Assembly (NCBI GenBank): GCA_009841255.1
Contig: VXMD01000006.1
Coordinates: forward strand, 30,173 to 81,707
Direction: 5' to 3'
DNA length: 51,535 nucleotides
DNA from: Candidatus Poribacteria bacterium
GTDB taxonomy: Bacteria > Poribacteria > WGA-4E > WGA-3G
In this document: positions 25,672-33,959 of the stretch, piece by piece
Layout: each line of letters starts with the position of its first letter
Numbering within the stretch: position 1 is the first letter of the stretch
The notes under the pieces: generated by a model
The model's database searches: none
What the model was told of the DNA's origin: nothing
Seen by the model: only the letters and a program-made list of their open reading frames with translations
Position numbers and translations under genes: made by a program

Positions 25672-26715
25672 ATGAAACGTAAGACAGGACCCCCTTTTCA
25701 AAGACTGTACCGTTTTTCACTTTGCGTTACCTTTCTCTGTAGTTTAATCCTGATCTCGTGTGGTGAAGAACAGGGAAATTGGACAGCTGTTCAACAGGAA
25801 GGCGCGTATATCTACGGAGTCTGGCACAGTCCTACACTGAAGAGAGCAGAACAGGCAATGCTGGAGGTCTTTGAGAACATTAGAAGCACATCGCCACCGC
25901 TGACAGAATCGCCACCGGTAAAAGACATTGGGGAAACAAATATTTCACCCGAGTCTCTCTTACCGAGCGATGGTGAAATATTGGATTGGGTACACTCCCG
26001 CGCACCATCAACCTACGAAGGCACGTCTCTCTACCGGGATAGAGCCGAAGCACCGGATCTGTTCTACGCTTACGGTTTCCAGCGACAGGCGGAGGTGGAA
26101 TACCAAACACCCCGATTCGGTTCAAAACCTTTGATTTTGCTCGAAATTTTCGATATGGGCACCCCTGAAAATGCATTCGGGATTTATAACTTCCACATCT
26201 ATCCGCAAGTAAAATTTGAGTGGGTCGGCAGCAAGGCGATACTCTCAGGCGGCTATCTCCGATTTTCAAAAGGGAAATACTTTATTCAGATCGAAGGCTA
26301 CGAATTCGCGACCGGTATTCGCGAAGCAATGGTGCTGCTCGGAAAAAATATCGCCACACGGATTAAAGAACCTATTTCCCAACCACAGATGCTGACTTTA
26401 CTCCCAAGTAATAAGATGAGTGGAAGCGTCAAGTTATTCCGATCGAATTGGGTGTTGCGCCAAACTTACAGCACGTTGCCCACCAATGTGCCACAATTGA
26501 GTGATACAGCACTCGGAGTATCCGCCCGCTATCGGGATAACCCAGATTTAAAAAATTGGATGGAGGCACAGATCGTTTTCATCATCCGTTTTCCCGACCC
26601 GTCTACAGCGGAATCTGCCTACACCGTTTACCGAGATTCCGTGATGGAGGCAGCTTTGCCCCTTGAAGGTGACACAACCGGACCGATTCTTGTGAACGAA
26701 CTTTTGGCTCCATAG
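25672..26715 (+). CDS. Probable lipoprotein of the DUF6599 type
   Basis: About 347 residues from ATG 25672; GTG 25636 in frame overlaps the LptE-like gene and is an alternative. The N-terminus (MKRKTGPPFQRLYRFSLCVT, then FLCSLILISCGEE) is a lipoprotein signal with Cys after LIS. The body has SRAPSTYEGTSLYRDRAEAP, DLFYAYGFQRQAEVEYQTPR and LLEIFDMGTPENAFGIYNFH, resembling the DUF6599 pattern (YTxxNLYxYIdGaAdlyxxYGF; DMGxxxNAFGIY). The function of that family is not known. It sits immediately after the LptE-like gene on the same strand. Confidence 0.6.
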   Translation: MKRKTGPPFQRLYRFSLCVTFLCSLILISCGEEQGNWTAVQQEGAYIYGVWHSPTLKRAEQAMLEVFENIRSTSPPLTESPPVKDIGETNISPESLLPSDGEILDWVHSRAPSTYEGTSLYRDRAEAPDLFYAYGFQRQAEVEYQTPRFGSKPLILLEIFDMGTPENAFGIYNFHIYPQVKFEWVGSKAILSGGYLRFSKGKYFIQIEGYEFATGIREAMVLLGKNIATRIKEPISQPQMLTLLPSNKMSGSVKLFRSNWVLRQTYSTLPTNVPQLSDTALGVSARYRDNPDLKNWMEAQIVFIIRFPDPSTAESAYTVYRDSVMEAALPLEGDTTGPILVNELLAP

Positions 26716-26846
26716 TGAAGGAAAAGAAGTTTTTTATACTCCTATTCGCCTAACAGTCTAAGCCTACAACGCAGCGAAAGTACCTTGATTAGGAAACATC
26801 TGTAGGAGCGAGGACCTGATCACTCTGTTTCGCTTCGATCCAAAAA
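26716..26846. other. Intergenic region before leader I copy B
   Basis: No gene. TGTAGGAGCGAGG at about 26802-26814 is a half of the REP-like sequence found complete near 37379-37402. No terminator with a clear stem was seen after the DUF6599-like gene. Confidence 0.35.
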
Positions 26847-26979
26847 CGTTAGCACGCAATGAAATTATGCCTTAAATGGCATAATTTGTCTTTGCTTTAC
26901 ATTTGGAGTGCGGATTTAAGGAAGACACGTCAAAGTTTTAACGCACGTCGTTTCTCCGCAAGGAAAGATTAAAAAGAGG
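26847..26979 (+). repeat. Leader I element (copy B) upstream of the amidohydrolase gene
   Basis: The 5' hairpin is of the AT-rich type: AAATTATGCC (26862-26871) / GGCATAATTT (26878-26887), 10 perfect pairs. GTCTTTGCTTTACATTTGGA and GCGGATTTAAG (26910-26920) follow, a core with AGGAA/TTTCT complementarity, and CTCCGCAAGGAAAG (CCGC 26956-26959). In this copy a separate AGAGGAG lies 6 bases before the ATG at 26988. Confidence 0.8.
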
Positions 26980-26987
26980 AGTTTCTC

Positions 26988-27740
26988 ATGCGAGGAGATT
27001 TTGAAGCCTATCTTAACGATTCATTTCGTGATGAAAATGGAAACCTCAATTTAGCATCTTTGTTGGCATTAGAGGACGAAGCCGACATGGATGTCGCGGT
27101 TATCATGCCCAATACCCAACCGCTTCCCCAAAATAGTGAGCTTGCCGACGCAATTCGTGGCAACTCGCGCGCACTTGGCTGTGCCCTCGTGCATCCGACG
27201 GAACCAGAACCCGTTGAGCAGGTCAAATTAGCAGCCGAGGCGTGGGGAATGCGCGGGATCAAACTCATGCCTGCGGTTCACAACTACGACGTGGATGATG
27301 AAATCGTGCGTCCTGTCGTTGAAGCCGCCCGTGATTACGGACTCATTGTCTCGATTCATTCTGGACCTAACAATTGCCACCCCAACCGGATCGGCACTGT
27401 AGCAAGCTGGGTGCCAGAAACCCCGGTTATCATGGATCACATGGGATTTCCAGACGATTTAGATTCGGCTATCTCTGTCGCAAAAGCCAACAAGAACATC
27501 TCGCTGGGGACGACGATCTTACGCTTTCATCGGCGGTGGGGAACGGATCCGGATGCCGTTGTCCCAACGGAAGTGAAAACCGCCGTTGATGAACTTGGAC
27601 CTGAGCAGATAGTCTTCGGCTCTAATTTGCCTGAGTACCGTCCGATCCAGGTTATCAACGCCCTTAAGCGTTTGGAACTTGGCGATGAGGCTGAAGAACA
27701 GATTTTCGGTGGAAACCTCGCCCGTATCTATGGTCTTTAA
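26988..27740 (+). CDS. Amidohydrolase-superfamily protein without the N-terminal HxH motif
   Basis: A 250-residue TIM-barrel-type protein. MDVAVIMPNTQPLPQNSELA, GIKLMPAVHNYDVDDEIVRP, YGLIVSIHSGPNNCHPNRIG, TPVIMDHMGFPDDLDSAISV and IVFGSNLPEY match the amidohydrolase 2 type, with later metal ligands (IHSG; MDHMGF) and the final Asp replaced by FGSN. Family members begin with an HxH metal motif (DxHxH), but this protein starts at MRGDFEAYLNDSF. An in-frame TAA lies six codons upstream, so no extension is possible. It may bind only one metal or have lost activity. It has leader I copy B plus AGAGGAG. gcvT starts 3 bp after its stop. Confidence 0.7.
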   Translation: MRGDFEAYLNDSFRDENGNLNLASLLALEDEADMDVAVIMPNTQPLPQNSELADAIRGNSRALGCALVHPTEPEPVEQVKLAAEAWGMRGIKLMPAVHNYDVDDEIVRPVVEAARDYGLIVSIHSGPNNCHPNRIGTVASWVPETPVIMDHMGFPDDLDSAISVAKANKNISLGTTILRFHRRWGTDPDAVVPTEVKTAVDELGPEQIVFGSNLPEYRPIQVINALKRLELGDEAEEQIFGGNLARIYGL

Positions 27741-27743
27741 AGA

Positions 27744-28832
27744 ATGAAGAGAACGCCCCTTTATCAAGTCCATAAATCCCTTAACGCAAAATTCACCGAA
27801 TTCGGCGGTTGGGAGATGCCCCTTCAGTATAGCCGCATCGTTACGGAACATTTGGCCGTTCGGAGCGTCGCCGGTTTGTTTGATCTCTCACATATGGGAG
27901 AGATTGAAGTTTCCGGACGCGGAGCGAACGAATTGGTACAGAAACTTAGTACGAACGATGTGAGTCGGTTAAGCGATGGGCGTGTGCTGTATACCCTATT
28001 CTGCAATGAAACGGGCGGAATTGTTGACGACCTACTCATCTACCGATATGCTGATGATCACTATATGTTGGTGGTCAATGCCGCCAATATTGAAAAAGAC
28101 CTGGTGTGGGTGGAGACCTGTAACGATACAGGAGCAAAAATAAAAAACATATCCGAGGACACAGCCCTCATCGCACTGCAGGGGCCAAAGGCAATAGACC
28201 TTCTGAATCCTTTCGTTCCTGAACGAGATGTTTCCAAGACCTCGTACTTTCGATTTACAACCGGTGAAGTCGCCGGTGTCCCTACCGTTATTTCACGTAC
28301 GGGTTATACTGGAGAAGTAGGCTTCGAGTTATATGTTCCTGCAGCGGACGCCGAGCGTTTATGGACTGCGTTGTATCCTGTTGTCATGGCAGCAAACGGG
28401 CAACCCGTGGGACTCGGTGCACGCGACACTTTACGTCTTGAAGCAGGACTCCGCCTCTACGGCATCGACATGAACGACGACACGAACCCATTTGAAGTCG
28501 GGCTGGGTCGGTTCGTCAAACTTAAGAATCGGCAATTTATCGGCAAAAGCGCACTCCTTGCGGAGAAAAAGAAGGGCATTACGAAACAAATGATTGGATT
28601 TCAGATGCTCGATCGTGCTGTCGCACGTGCGGGTTATCCCGTTTATCAAGGCGATAAACCCATAGGCAGTGTGACAAGCGGTGCCCCTTCGCCGAGCCTT
28701 AAATGTAGTATCGGCTTCGCTTCTGTTGAATTACAAGCCGTACTTGAAAATGAAAAAATTGATGTAGAAATTCGAGGTAAGCTGCACTCCGCAAAAATCG
28801 TGGAGGTGCCTTTTCTTTCAACAGGAACGTGA
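27744..28832 (+). CDS. gcvT: Aminomethyltransferase (glycine cleavage T protein)
   Basis: A 362-residue protein starting 3 bp after the amidohydrolase stop. KRTPLYQVHKSLNAKFTEFG and GWEMPLQYS, FDLSHMGEIEVSGRGA, GGIVDDLLIYRYADDHYMLV (folate-site Asp region), SRTGYTGEVGFELYVP and LGARDTLRLEAGLRLYGIDM are the T-protein signatures in order. It transfers the aminomethyl group from H protein to tetrahydrofolate, releasing ammonia. It forms the glycine cleavage set with gcvH and gcvP downstream. Confidence 0.95.
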   Translation: MKRTPLYQVHKSLNAKFTEFGGWEMPLQYSRIVTEHLAVRSVAGLFDLSHMGEIEVSGRGANELVQKLSTNDVSRLSDGRVLYTLFCNETGGIVDDLLIYRYADDHYMLVVNAANIEKDLVWVETCNDTGAKIKNISEDTALIALQGPKAIDLLNPFVPERDVSKTSYFRFTTGEVAGVPTVISRTGYTGEVGFELYVPAADAERLWTALYPVVMAANGQPVGLGARDTLRLEAGLRLYGIDMNDDTNPFEVGLGRFVKLKNRQFIGKSALLAEKKKGITKQMIGFQMLDRAVARAGYPVYQGDKPIGSVTSGAPSPSLKCSIGFASVELQAVLENEKIDVEIRGKLHSAKIVEVPFLSTGT

Positions 28833-28892
28833 TTTTTTTCACATCATAATACGCGCAGACTCCCGAGTCTCGGTATTGATTTAACCCAAAAC

Positions 28893-28915
28893 CAGCACGG
28901 ACATCGTCTGTGCTG
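28893..28915 (+). promoter_or_regulatory. Hairpin before gcvH
   Basis: CAGCACGGA (28893-28901) pairs with TCTGTGCTG (28907-28915), 9 bp with one G-U and a 5-base loop. It ends 22 bp before the gcvH ATG, which has no recognisable ribosome binding site. A second small palindrome GACTCCCGAGTC lies just upstream. There is no U-run. Confidence 0.5.
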
Positions 28916-28937
28916 ACCAGATTAAATAGTTAAAAAA

Positions 28938-29324
28938 ATGATTCCAGAAAACTTAAAATACATGGAAAGCCACGAATGGGCACAGCAAGAAGGTGACTTC
29001 GTCACTATTGGCATCACAGACTATGCCCAATCCGAAATTCAGGATATTGTCTACGTCGAATTACCAGAAGTAGGCACCCAATTAACACAGAAAACCGAAT
29101 TTGGCGTGATAGAATCCGTCAAAGCCGCATTTGACCTCTATGCCCCCGTCAGCGGGGAGGTTATTGAGGTGAACGAATCTCTCCTTGATGCACCAGAACA
29201 GGTCAATGAATCTCCCTATGATGAAGGATGGTTTCTCAAAATTAGGATAACCGACGCTAGCGAACTTGACGCCCTTCTTGATGCCGACAGTTATCAGGCA
29301 CATATCGAGGCGGAAGATGGATAA
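28938..29324 (+). CDS. gcvH: Glycine cleavage system H protein
   Basis: A 128-residue lipoyl carrier. [20 protein letters not shown] starts the fold. [20 protein letters not shown] holds the lipoylated Lys in the ESVKA motif (about residue 62), and [20 protein letters not shown] ends it. It shuttles the aminomethyl group between P and T proteins. The start ATG 28938 follows AGTTAAAAAA without a Shine-Dalgarno. The 3' end overlaps gcvP (ATG 29317 in GAAGATGGATAA). Confidence 0.95.
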   Translation: MIPENLKYMESHEWAQQEGDFVTIGITDYAQSEIQDIVYVELPEVGTQLTQKTEFGVIESVKAAFDLYAPVSGEVIEVNESLLDAPEQVNESPYDEGWFLKIRITDASELDALLDADSYQAHIEAEDG

Positions 29325-32217
29325 AAAAGAGAAAAACAGACGAACCTTCGCAGACAGACACATCGGTCCTCGCTTAGAAGATATTGAACTGATGTTGTCA
29401 ACGCTCGGCTACGCTTCAATGGCTGATTTCGTTGAAGATGTTGTGCCAGCGGACATTCGTTTATCCGTCCCTTTCAGATTAAATGGAGATGCGACAGGCC
29501 TAGGGTGTAGCTTGCAAGCCCATATTGCAAAGTCAGAGTCGGAAGTGCTCGGCGCACTCAAGAAACTCGCTTCCAAAAATCAGGTCTTCCGTTCCTTTAT
29601 TGGCATGGGATACGCTAACTGCTTCGTTCCCCCAGTCATCCAGCGAAACATTCTGGAAAATCCAGGATGGTATACCCAATACACACCCTATCAAGCCGAG
29701 ATTTCACAGGGACGTCTGGAAGCATTGCTCAACTTCCAAACAATGGTGATTGATTTAACCGGTTTACCTGTCGCAAATGCTTCTCTCTTGGATGAGGCAA
29801 CAGCCGCCGCTGAGGCGATGGGGATGTGTGTTGCAAATGTACCACAGAAGATCAGTCGAAACTTTTTTGTCTCAGAAACCTGTCACCCACAAACAATTGC
29901 TGTCCTACAAACACGCGCTGAACCGCTCGGCATTGAATTACAAATCGGAGACCATCACGATGTTAGCTTTGACACACCGATCTTAGGGGCCATCGTGCAA
30001 TACCCGGCTACAGATGGGGCGATCTACGATTATAGCGGGTTCGCTGAACAAGTCCATGCCGCTGGCGGCTTATTCGTAACTGCTACGGATCTGTTGGCAC
30101 TGACACTTTTACGTCCACCTGGCGAATTTGGAGCTGATATCGTTATCGGTAGCGCACAGCGGTTCGGGGTACCGCTCGGATACGGCGGTCCGCACGCCGC
30201 TTTTCTTTCAACACATGAGGAGCTTAAACGGAGTATCCCCGGACGGATTGCAGGTGTTTCTCAAGATGCGACCGGCAAACCCGCGATCCGCTTGGCACTC
30301 CAAACGCGGGAGCAGCACATCCGACGTGAAAAAGCAACAAGCAATATATGCACGGCGCAGGTACTCCTCGCTGTGATGGCGGGGATGTACGCAGTCTATC
30401 ATGGACCCACAGGACTGAAGCATATCGCTGAACGCGTCCACTCCCTCACTTGCACATTGCGTGCAGGACTTGAAGCACTTGGGTATACCACTGGGAAATC
30501 GCCCTGTTTTGACACACTCTCTGTTGCTGTCCCGTCAGGAAAAACAGAGGAATTACTCACAGCTGCCTGTGCAAAACAAATAAACCTACGGGCAATGGAT
30601 TCAACGCATATCGGCATCTCTTTAGACGAAACGACAACCGCTGCTGATGTCGAAGAAATCCTGCAAATATTTGGTGCACAGACCAACTTGGAAACCGGAC
30701 CTGCAGAGACAGATCTCGTGTCTGACCTTCCGATAGATTTGCAACGGCAGAGCTCCTACCTAACGCATCCCGTGTTCAACAGTTACCACTCTGAGACCGA
30801 GATGCTTCGCTATATCCACAAACTTCAAACCAAAGATCTTTCCCTGGTGAACGCCATGATACCGCTCGGTTCTTGTACGATGAAACTGAATGCTACGGCG
30901 GAGATGGTCCCGGTGACATGGAATGAATTTGGCGGACTGCACCCGTTCGCGCCACGAGAACAGACAGAAGGGTATCAGACGCTATTTTCTCAATTAGAAA
31001 CCTGGTTGGCGGAGATAACCGGTTATAGCGGTATCTCATTGCAACCGAACGCAGGTTCGCAAGGCGAATATGCAGGACTATTGGTCATACGAAAATATCA
31101 CCAGAGCCGCGGGGACTCACATCGTAACGTCTGTTTAATACCAACATCTGCCCACGGCACAAATCCTGCCAGTGCTGTGATGGCGGGTATGCAAGTTGTC
31201 GTCGTTGCGTGCGATACCGATGGGAATATTGACCTCGAAGATCTCCAATTAAAAGCTGACGAGCATCGTGAAAATCTTGCCGCCGCCATGATTACATACC
31301 CTTCAACACACGGGGTCTTTGAAGAGAAAATTCGAGAGATTTGCGATATTGTTCATCAATCCGGTGGACAGGTCTACATGGACGGCGCGAATCTGAACGC
31401 CCTTGTCGGCATCGGACAGCCCGCAGATATTGGCGCAGATGTCTGCCATTTGAACCTCCACAAAACTTTCTGTATCCCACACGGTGGCGGTGGACCGGGG
31501 ATGGGGCCCATTGGCGTCAAAGCGCATCTCACAGATTTCCTACCTACACATCCCTTGGTCCCTGTCGGTGGTAAGGCTGGCATCGGTGCCGTGTCTGCTG
31601 CCCCGTGGGGCAGCCCCGGAATTCTGCCCATCTCCTGGGCGTATATCGCGATGATGGGGACGCACGGGCTTACAGCCGCGACAGAAGTTGCGATCCTGAA
31701 CGCCAACTATATTGCCAAACGGCTCGCCCCGCATTATCCTGTCCTTTATACGGGAAAAAACGGCTTAGTCGCCCACGAATGTATCATTGATTTGCGCGCC
31801 TTCAAGAAGAGTGCCGACATAGATGTGACCGATGTCGCAAAGCGGTTAATGGATTACGGGTTCCACGCACCGACTGTCTCCTGGCCCGTCCTGGGGACAA
31901 TGATGATTGAACCGACAGAGAGCGAATCGAGAGCGGAACTAGAACGGTTCTGTGATGCCCTCATCTCAATACGTGAAGAGATAGCAGAGATTGAGGCAGG
32001 TGTCGCTGATCAGGTAGACAATGTGTTGAAAAACGCGCCCCACACCGTAGAAATGGTTACACAATCTGAGTGGGAGCATTCCTATTCACGCGAAAGCGCC
32101 GCCTTTCCGCAACCTTGGGTCCGTGAGGCTAAATTCTGGCCCGCAGTCGCACGTATTAACGAAGTTTATGGAGATAGGAATCTTATGTGTGCCTGCCCAC
32201 CACTTGACGAATATTAA
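29317..32217 (+). CDS. gcvP: Glycine dehydrogenase (decarboxylating), single-chain P protein
   Basis: 966 residues from ATG 29317 (AGGCGGAAG upstream); the ATG at 29266 lies inside gcvH. The start [20 protein letters not shown] and the N-terminal half ([20 protein letters not shown]) correspond to subunit 1. The C-terminal half has [19 protein letters not shown] and [19 protein letters not shown], with the PLP lysine in HKTF. It decarboxylates glycine and passes the aminomethyl group to H protein. The fused dimer-like form is complete. The T-H-P order implies one transcript. Confidence 0.97.
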   Translation: MDKKEKNRRTFADRHIGPRLEDIELMLSTLGYASMADFVEDVVPADIRLSVPFRLNGDATGLGCSLQAHIAKSESEVLGALKKLASKNQVFRSFIGMGYANCFVPPVIQRNILENPGWYTQYTPYQAEISQGRLEALLNFQTMVIDLTGLPVANASLLDEATAAAEAMGMCVANVPQKISRNFFVSETCHPQTIAVLQTRAEPLGIELQIGDHHDVSFDTPILGAIVQYPATDGAIYDYSGFAEQVHAAGGLFVTATDLLALTLLRPPGEFGADIVIGSAQRFGVPLGYGGPHAAFLSTHEELKRSIPGRIAGVSQDATGKPAIRLALQTREQHIRREKATSNICTAQVLLAVMAGMYAVYHGPTGLKHIAERVHSLTCTLRAGLEALGYTTGKSPCFDTLSVAVPSGKTEELLTAACAKQINLRAMDSTHIGISLDETTTAADVEEILQIFGAQTNLETGPAETDLVSDLPIDLQRQSSYLTHPVFNSYHSETEMLRYIHKLQTKDLSLVNAMIPLGSCTMKLNATAEMVPVTWNEFGGLHPFAPREQTEGYQTLFSQLETWLAEITGYSGISLQPNAGSQGEYAGLLVIRKYHQSRGDSHRNVCLIPTSAHGTNPASAVMAGMQVVVVACDTDGNIDLEDLQLKADEHRENLAAAMITYPSTHGVFEEKIREICDIVHQSGGQVYMDGANLNALVGIGQPADIGADVCHLNLHKTFCIPHGGGGPGMGPIGVKAHLTDFLPTHPLVPVGGKAGIGAVSAAPWGSPGILPISWAYIAMMGTHGLTAATEVAILNANYIAKRLAPHYPVLYTGKNGLVAHECIIDLRAFKKSADIDVTDVAKRLMDYGFHAPTVSWPVLGTMMIEPTESESRAELERFCDALISIREEIAEIEAGVADQVDNVLKNAPHTVEMVTQSEWEHSYSRESAAFPQPWVREAKFWPAVARINEVYGDRNLMCACPPLDEY

Positions 32218-32221
32218 ACAT

Positions 32222-32324
32222 CAGAGTTCAAACGTCCGTGTTTTTGCTTGGGGTCTTTGATAGGGGTTTTTGCTTGGGCATTTCTGCGTATTTCTGCGTA
32301 TTCCTCCGCAAGATATAATTGGCA
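32222..32324 (+). repeat. Degenerate leader I remnant with an internal insertion
   Basis: AGTTCAAACGTCCGT (from 32225) and TTCCTCCGCAAGATATAATT (ending at 32322) match the core and tail of leader I, close to copy C. They are separated by about 60 bp holding two copies of GTTTTTGCTTGGG and a doubled TTTCTGCGTA. No start codon follows directly. Confidence 0.55.
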
Positions 32325-32326
32325 GC

Positions 32327-32400
32327 TAGCGATTAGCGGTTAGCAGTCAGTAAAGAGGTTTTAGTCTCACACAGTTTACTTCTTAAGATAGCATCAAAAC
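32327..32400. other. Leader II-like left arm fragment before leader I copy C
   Basis: AGCTAGCGATTAGCGGTTAG then CAGTCAGTAAAGAGGTTTTA looks like a diverged left arm and AAGAGG core of leader II without its right arm. No coding sequence. The stretch 32218-32529 therefore consists of repeat pieces only. Confidence 0.4.
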
Positions 32401-32529
32401 CCGTAACTCGTAATGAAATTATGCCTTAAATGGCATAATTTGTCTTTGCTTTACACTTGGAGAGCGGATTTAAGCGACGCATTCGATAGTTGAAACGTCC
32501 GTTCTTCCTCCGCAAGGTATAATTAAAAA
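32401..32529 (+). repeat. Leader I element (copy C) directly before trkA
   Basis: AT-rich hairpin AAATTATGCC (32416-32425) / GGCATAATTT (32432-32441), then the same linker as copy B, then GCGGATTTAAG (GCGG 32464-32467). The core AAGcGACG can pair with CGTTCTT with one bulged base. CCTCCGCAAGGTATAATTAA follows (CCGC 32510-32513), and the ATG begins at 32530. The only Shine-Dalgarno is AAGG inside the element. Confidence 0.85.
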
Positions 32530-33936
32530 ATGAAAGCAATAATTATAGGTGCAGGAGAGGTTGGGTTCCATATCGCCAAACTTCTCACTGTCCAAGATAA
32601 CGATGTTGTTCTCATTGACGAATCCGATGCTGCCTGCGATCGAGTTAATGAACAATTGGACTTGCAAACGCTGCACGGATCCGGGGCATCCCCACGCCTC
32701 CTCAAAACCGCCGGAATTGACGAAGCAGATCTCCTCATTGCCGTTACGAATAGTGATGAGATTAATATGCTCGCATGTCAGATAGCAGGCAGATACCACG
32801 TTGGGACAAAAATCGCGCGCGTCTCAAATCCAGACTACTTCTCCACGGAAAGTGGACTCACGCCTAAAGATTTCGGTATTGATCTTATAGTGAATCCAGA
32901 GCAGCGGTGTGTCGCTGAATTCGTGCGGCTCCTGCAGATACCTGAGGCGCGGGAGATTGTCGACTTTGAAGAGGGAAGAGTCCAACTTGTTTCCTTTCGC
33001 GCGAAACAGTCAAACCCTTTAATAGGAAAATCGCTCGCTGAACTGGATGACAGTGGTCTCCTCACAGATATCCGCTTTGCTGCCATTAGCCGTCGTGGAA
33101 GTTCCAATAACGGCAATCCGATCAGTAATGGCAATAGGCACATTATCATTCCGAGAGGGACAGATGCTTTGCGACAAGGCGATGAGGCTTTTGTCATCGG
33201 CAGTTCATTGGCAGTTGAGCAACTCTTACGTATTAGTGGTATTACATTTAATCAGCAACTCGACCGCGTGATCATTGTTGGCGCAAGTTCTATCGGCATT
33301 GGGCTCGCCCAAATGCTTGAAAAAAATGAGACCAACGTTAAACTCATTGAAGCCGATCCAACACAAGCCCGACTGGCATCCCAAATGCTAAAACGTACCA
33401 CCGTTTTGCAAGGCGATTATCTTCAATACAGACTCCTTGAAGAAGCCGGTATAGAGGGTGTTAACGGATTCGTCTCCGTTACAGGGGACGATGAAAACGA
33501 TATTATGGCATGCATGACCGCCAAAGAGAACGGCGCCCAGCGGGTGCTCGCGCTCGTGCAGCGCCCCCGTTATCTCCCCTTGTTAGCACGTATCCCGAGA
33601 CTCGATGGCGCAGTGAGTCGACATCTCACAGTCGTTAGCAACATCCTGCGGCTCATCCGTCGTGGAAATATAGTCTCTGTTGCCTCGCTCCACGGAATAG
33701 ACGCGGAAGTTATTGAGATTGTCGCTGGCGTCAACGCCAAAATCGTCCACAAGGAACTCATCTCTTTCAAAACAAAATTCCCAGAAAATGCCTTCATTGG
33801 CGCCGTCATTCGACGAGAGAAACTCATTATTCCGACCGGACAGTCTGTTATCCAACCCGCAGATCGTGTTATCGTCTTTAGTATGCCCGACGCGATTCCA
33901 ATCGTTGAAGACCTGTTCGCGGAGCGGAGAGACTAA
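32530..33936 (+). CDS. trkA: TrkA: potassium transport regulatory NAD-binding protein
   Basis: A 468-residue protein with two RCK units. The Rossmann motif AIIIGAGEVGFHIAKLLTVQ starts the first and DRVIIVGASSIGIGLAQMLE (about 238-257) the second, each followed by a TrkA-C domain (SFRAKQSNPLIGKSLAELDD; VAGVNAKIVHKELISFKTKF). TrkA binds NAD(H)/nucleotides and gates the TrkH channel at the inner membrane. It has its own leader I element. trkH follows 23 bp downstream with a partial leader II arm between. Confidence 0.95.
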   Translation: MKAIIIGAGEVGFHIAKLLTVQDNDVVLIDESDAACDRVNEQLDLQTLHGSGASPRLLKTAGIDEADLLIAVTNSDEINMLACQIAGRYHVGTKIARVSNPDYFSTESGLTPKDFGIDLIVNPEQRCVAEFVRLLQIPEAREIVDFEEGRVQLVSFRAKQSNPLIGKSLAELDDSGLLTDIRFAAISRRGSSNNGNPISNGNRHIIIPRGTDALRQGDEAFVIGSSLAVEQLLRISGITFNQQLDRVIIVGASSIGIGLAQMLEKNETNVKLIEADPTQARLASQMLKRTTVLQGDYLQYRLLEEAGIEGVNGFVSVTGDDENDIMACMTAKENGAQRVLALVQRPRYLPLLARIPRLDGAVSRHLTVVSNILRLIRRGNIVSVASLHGIDAEVIEIVAGVNAKIVHKELISFKTKFPENAFIGAVIRREKLIIPTGQSVIQPADRVIVFSMPDAIPIVEDLFAERRD

Positions 33937-33959
33937 ATGATAACCGATAACCATTAAAT

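Noticed and set aside
28833-28937. Glycine riboswitch before gcvH
   Set aside because: The conserved glycine aptamer cores are not present; only simple hairpins are seen, and the site is between gcvT and gcvH, not at the operon start.
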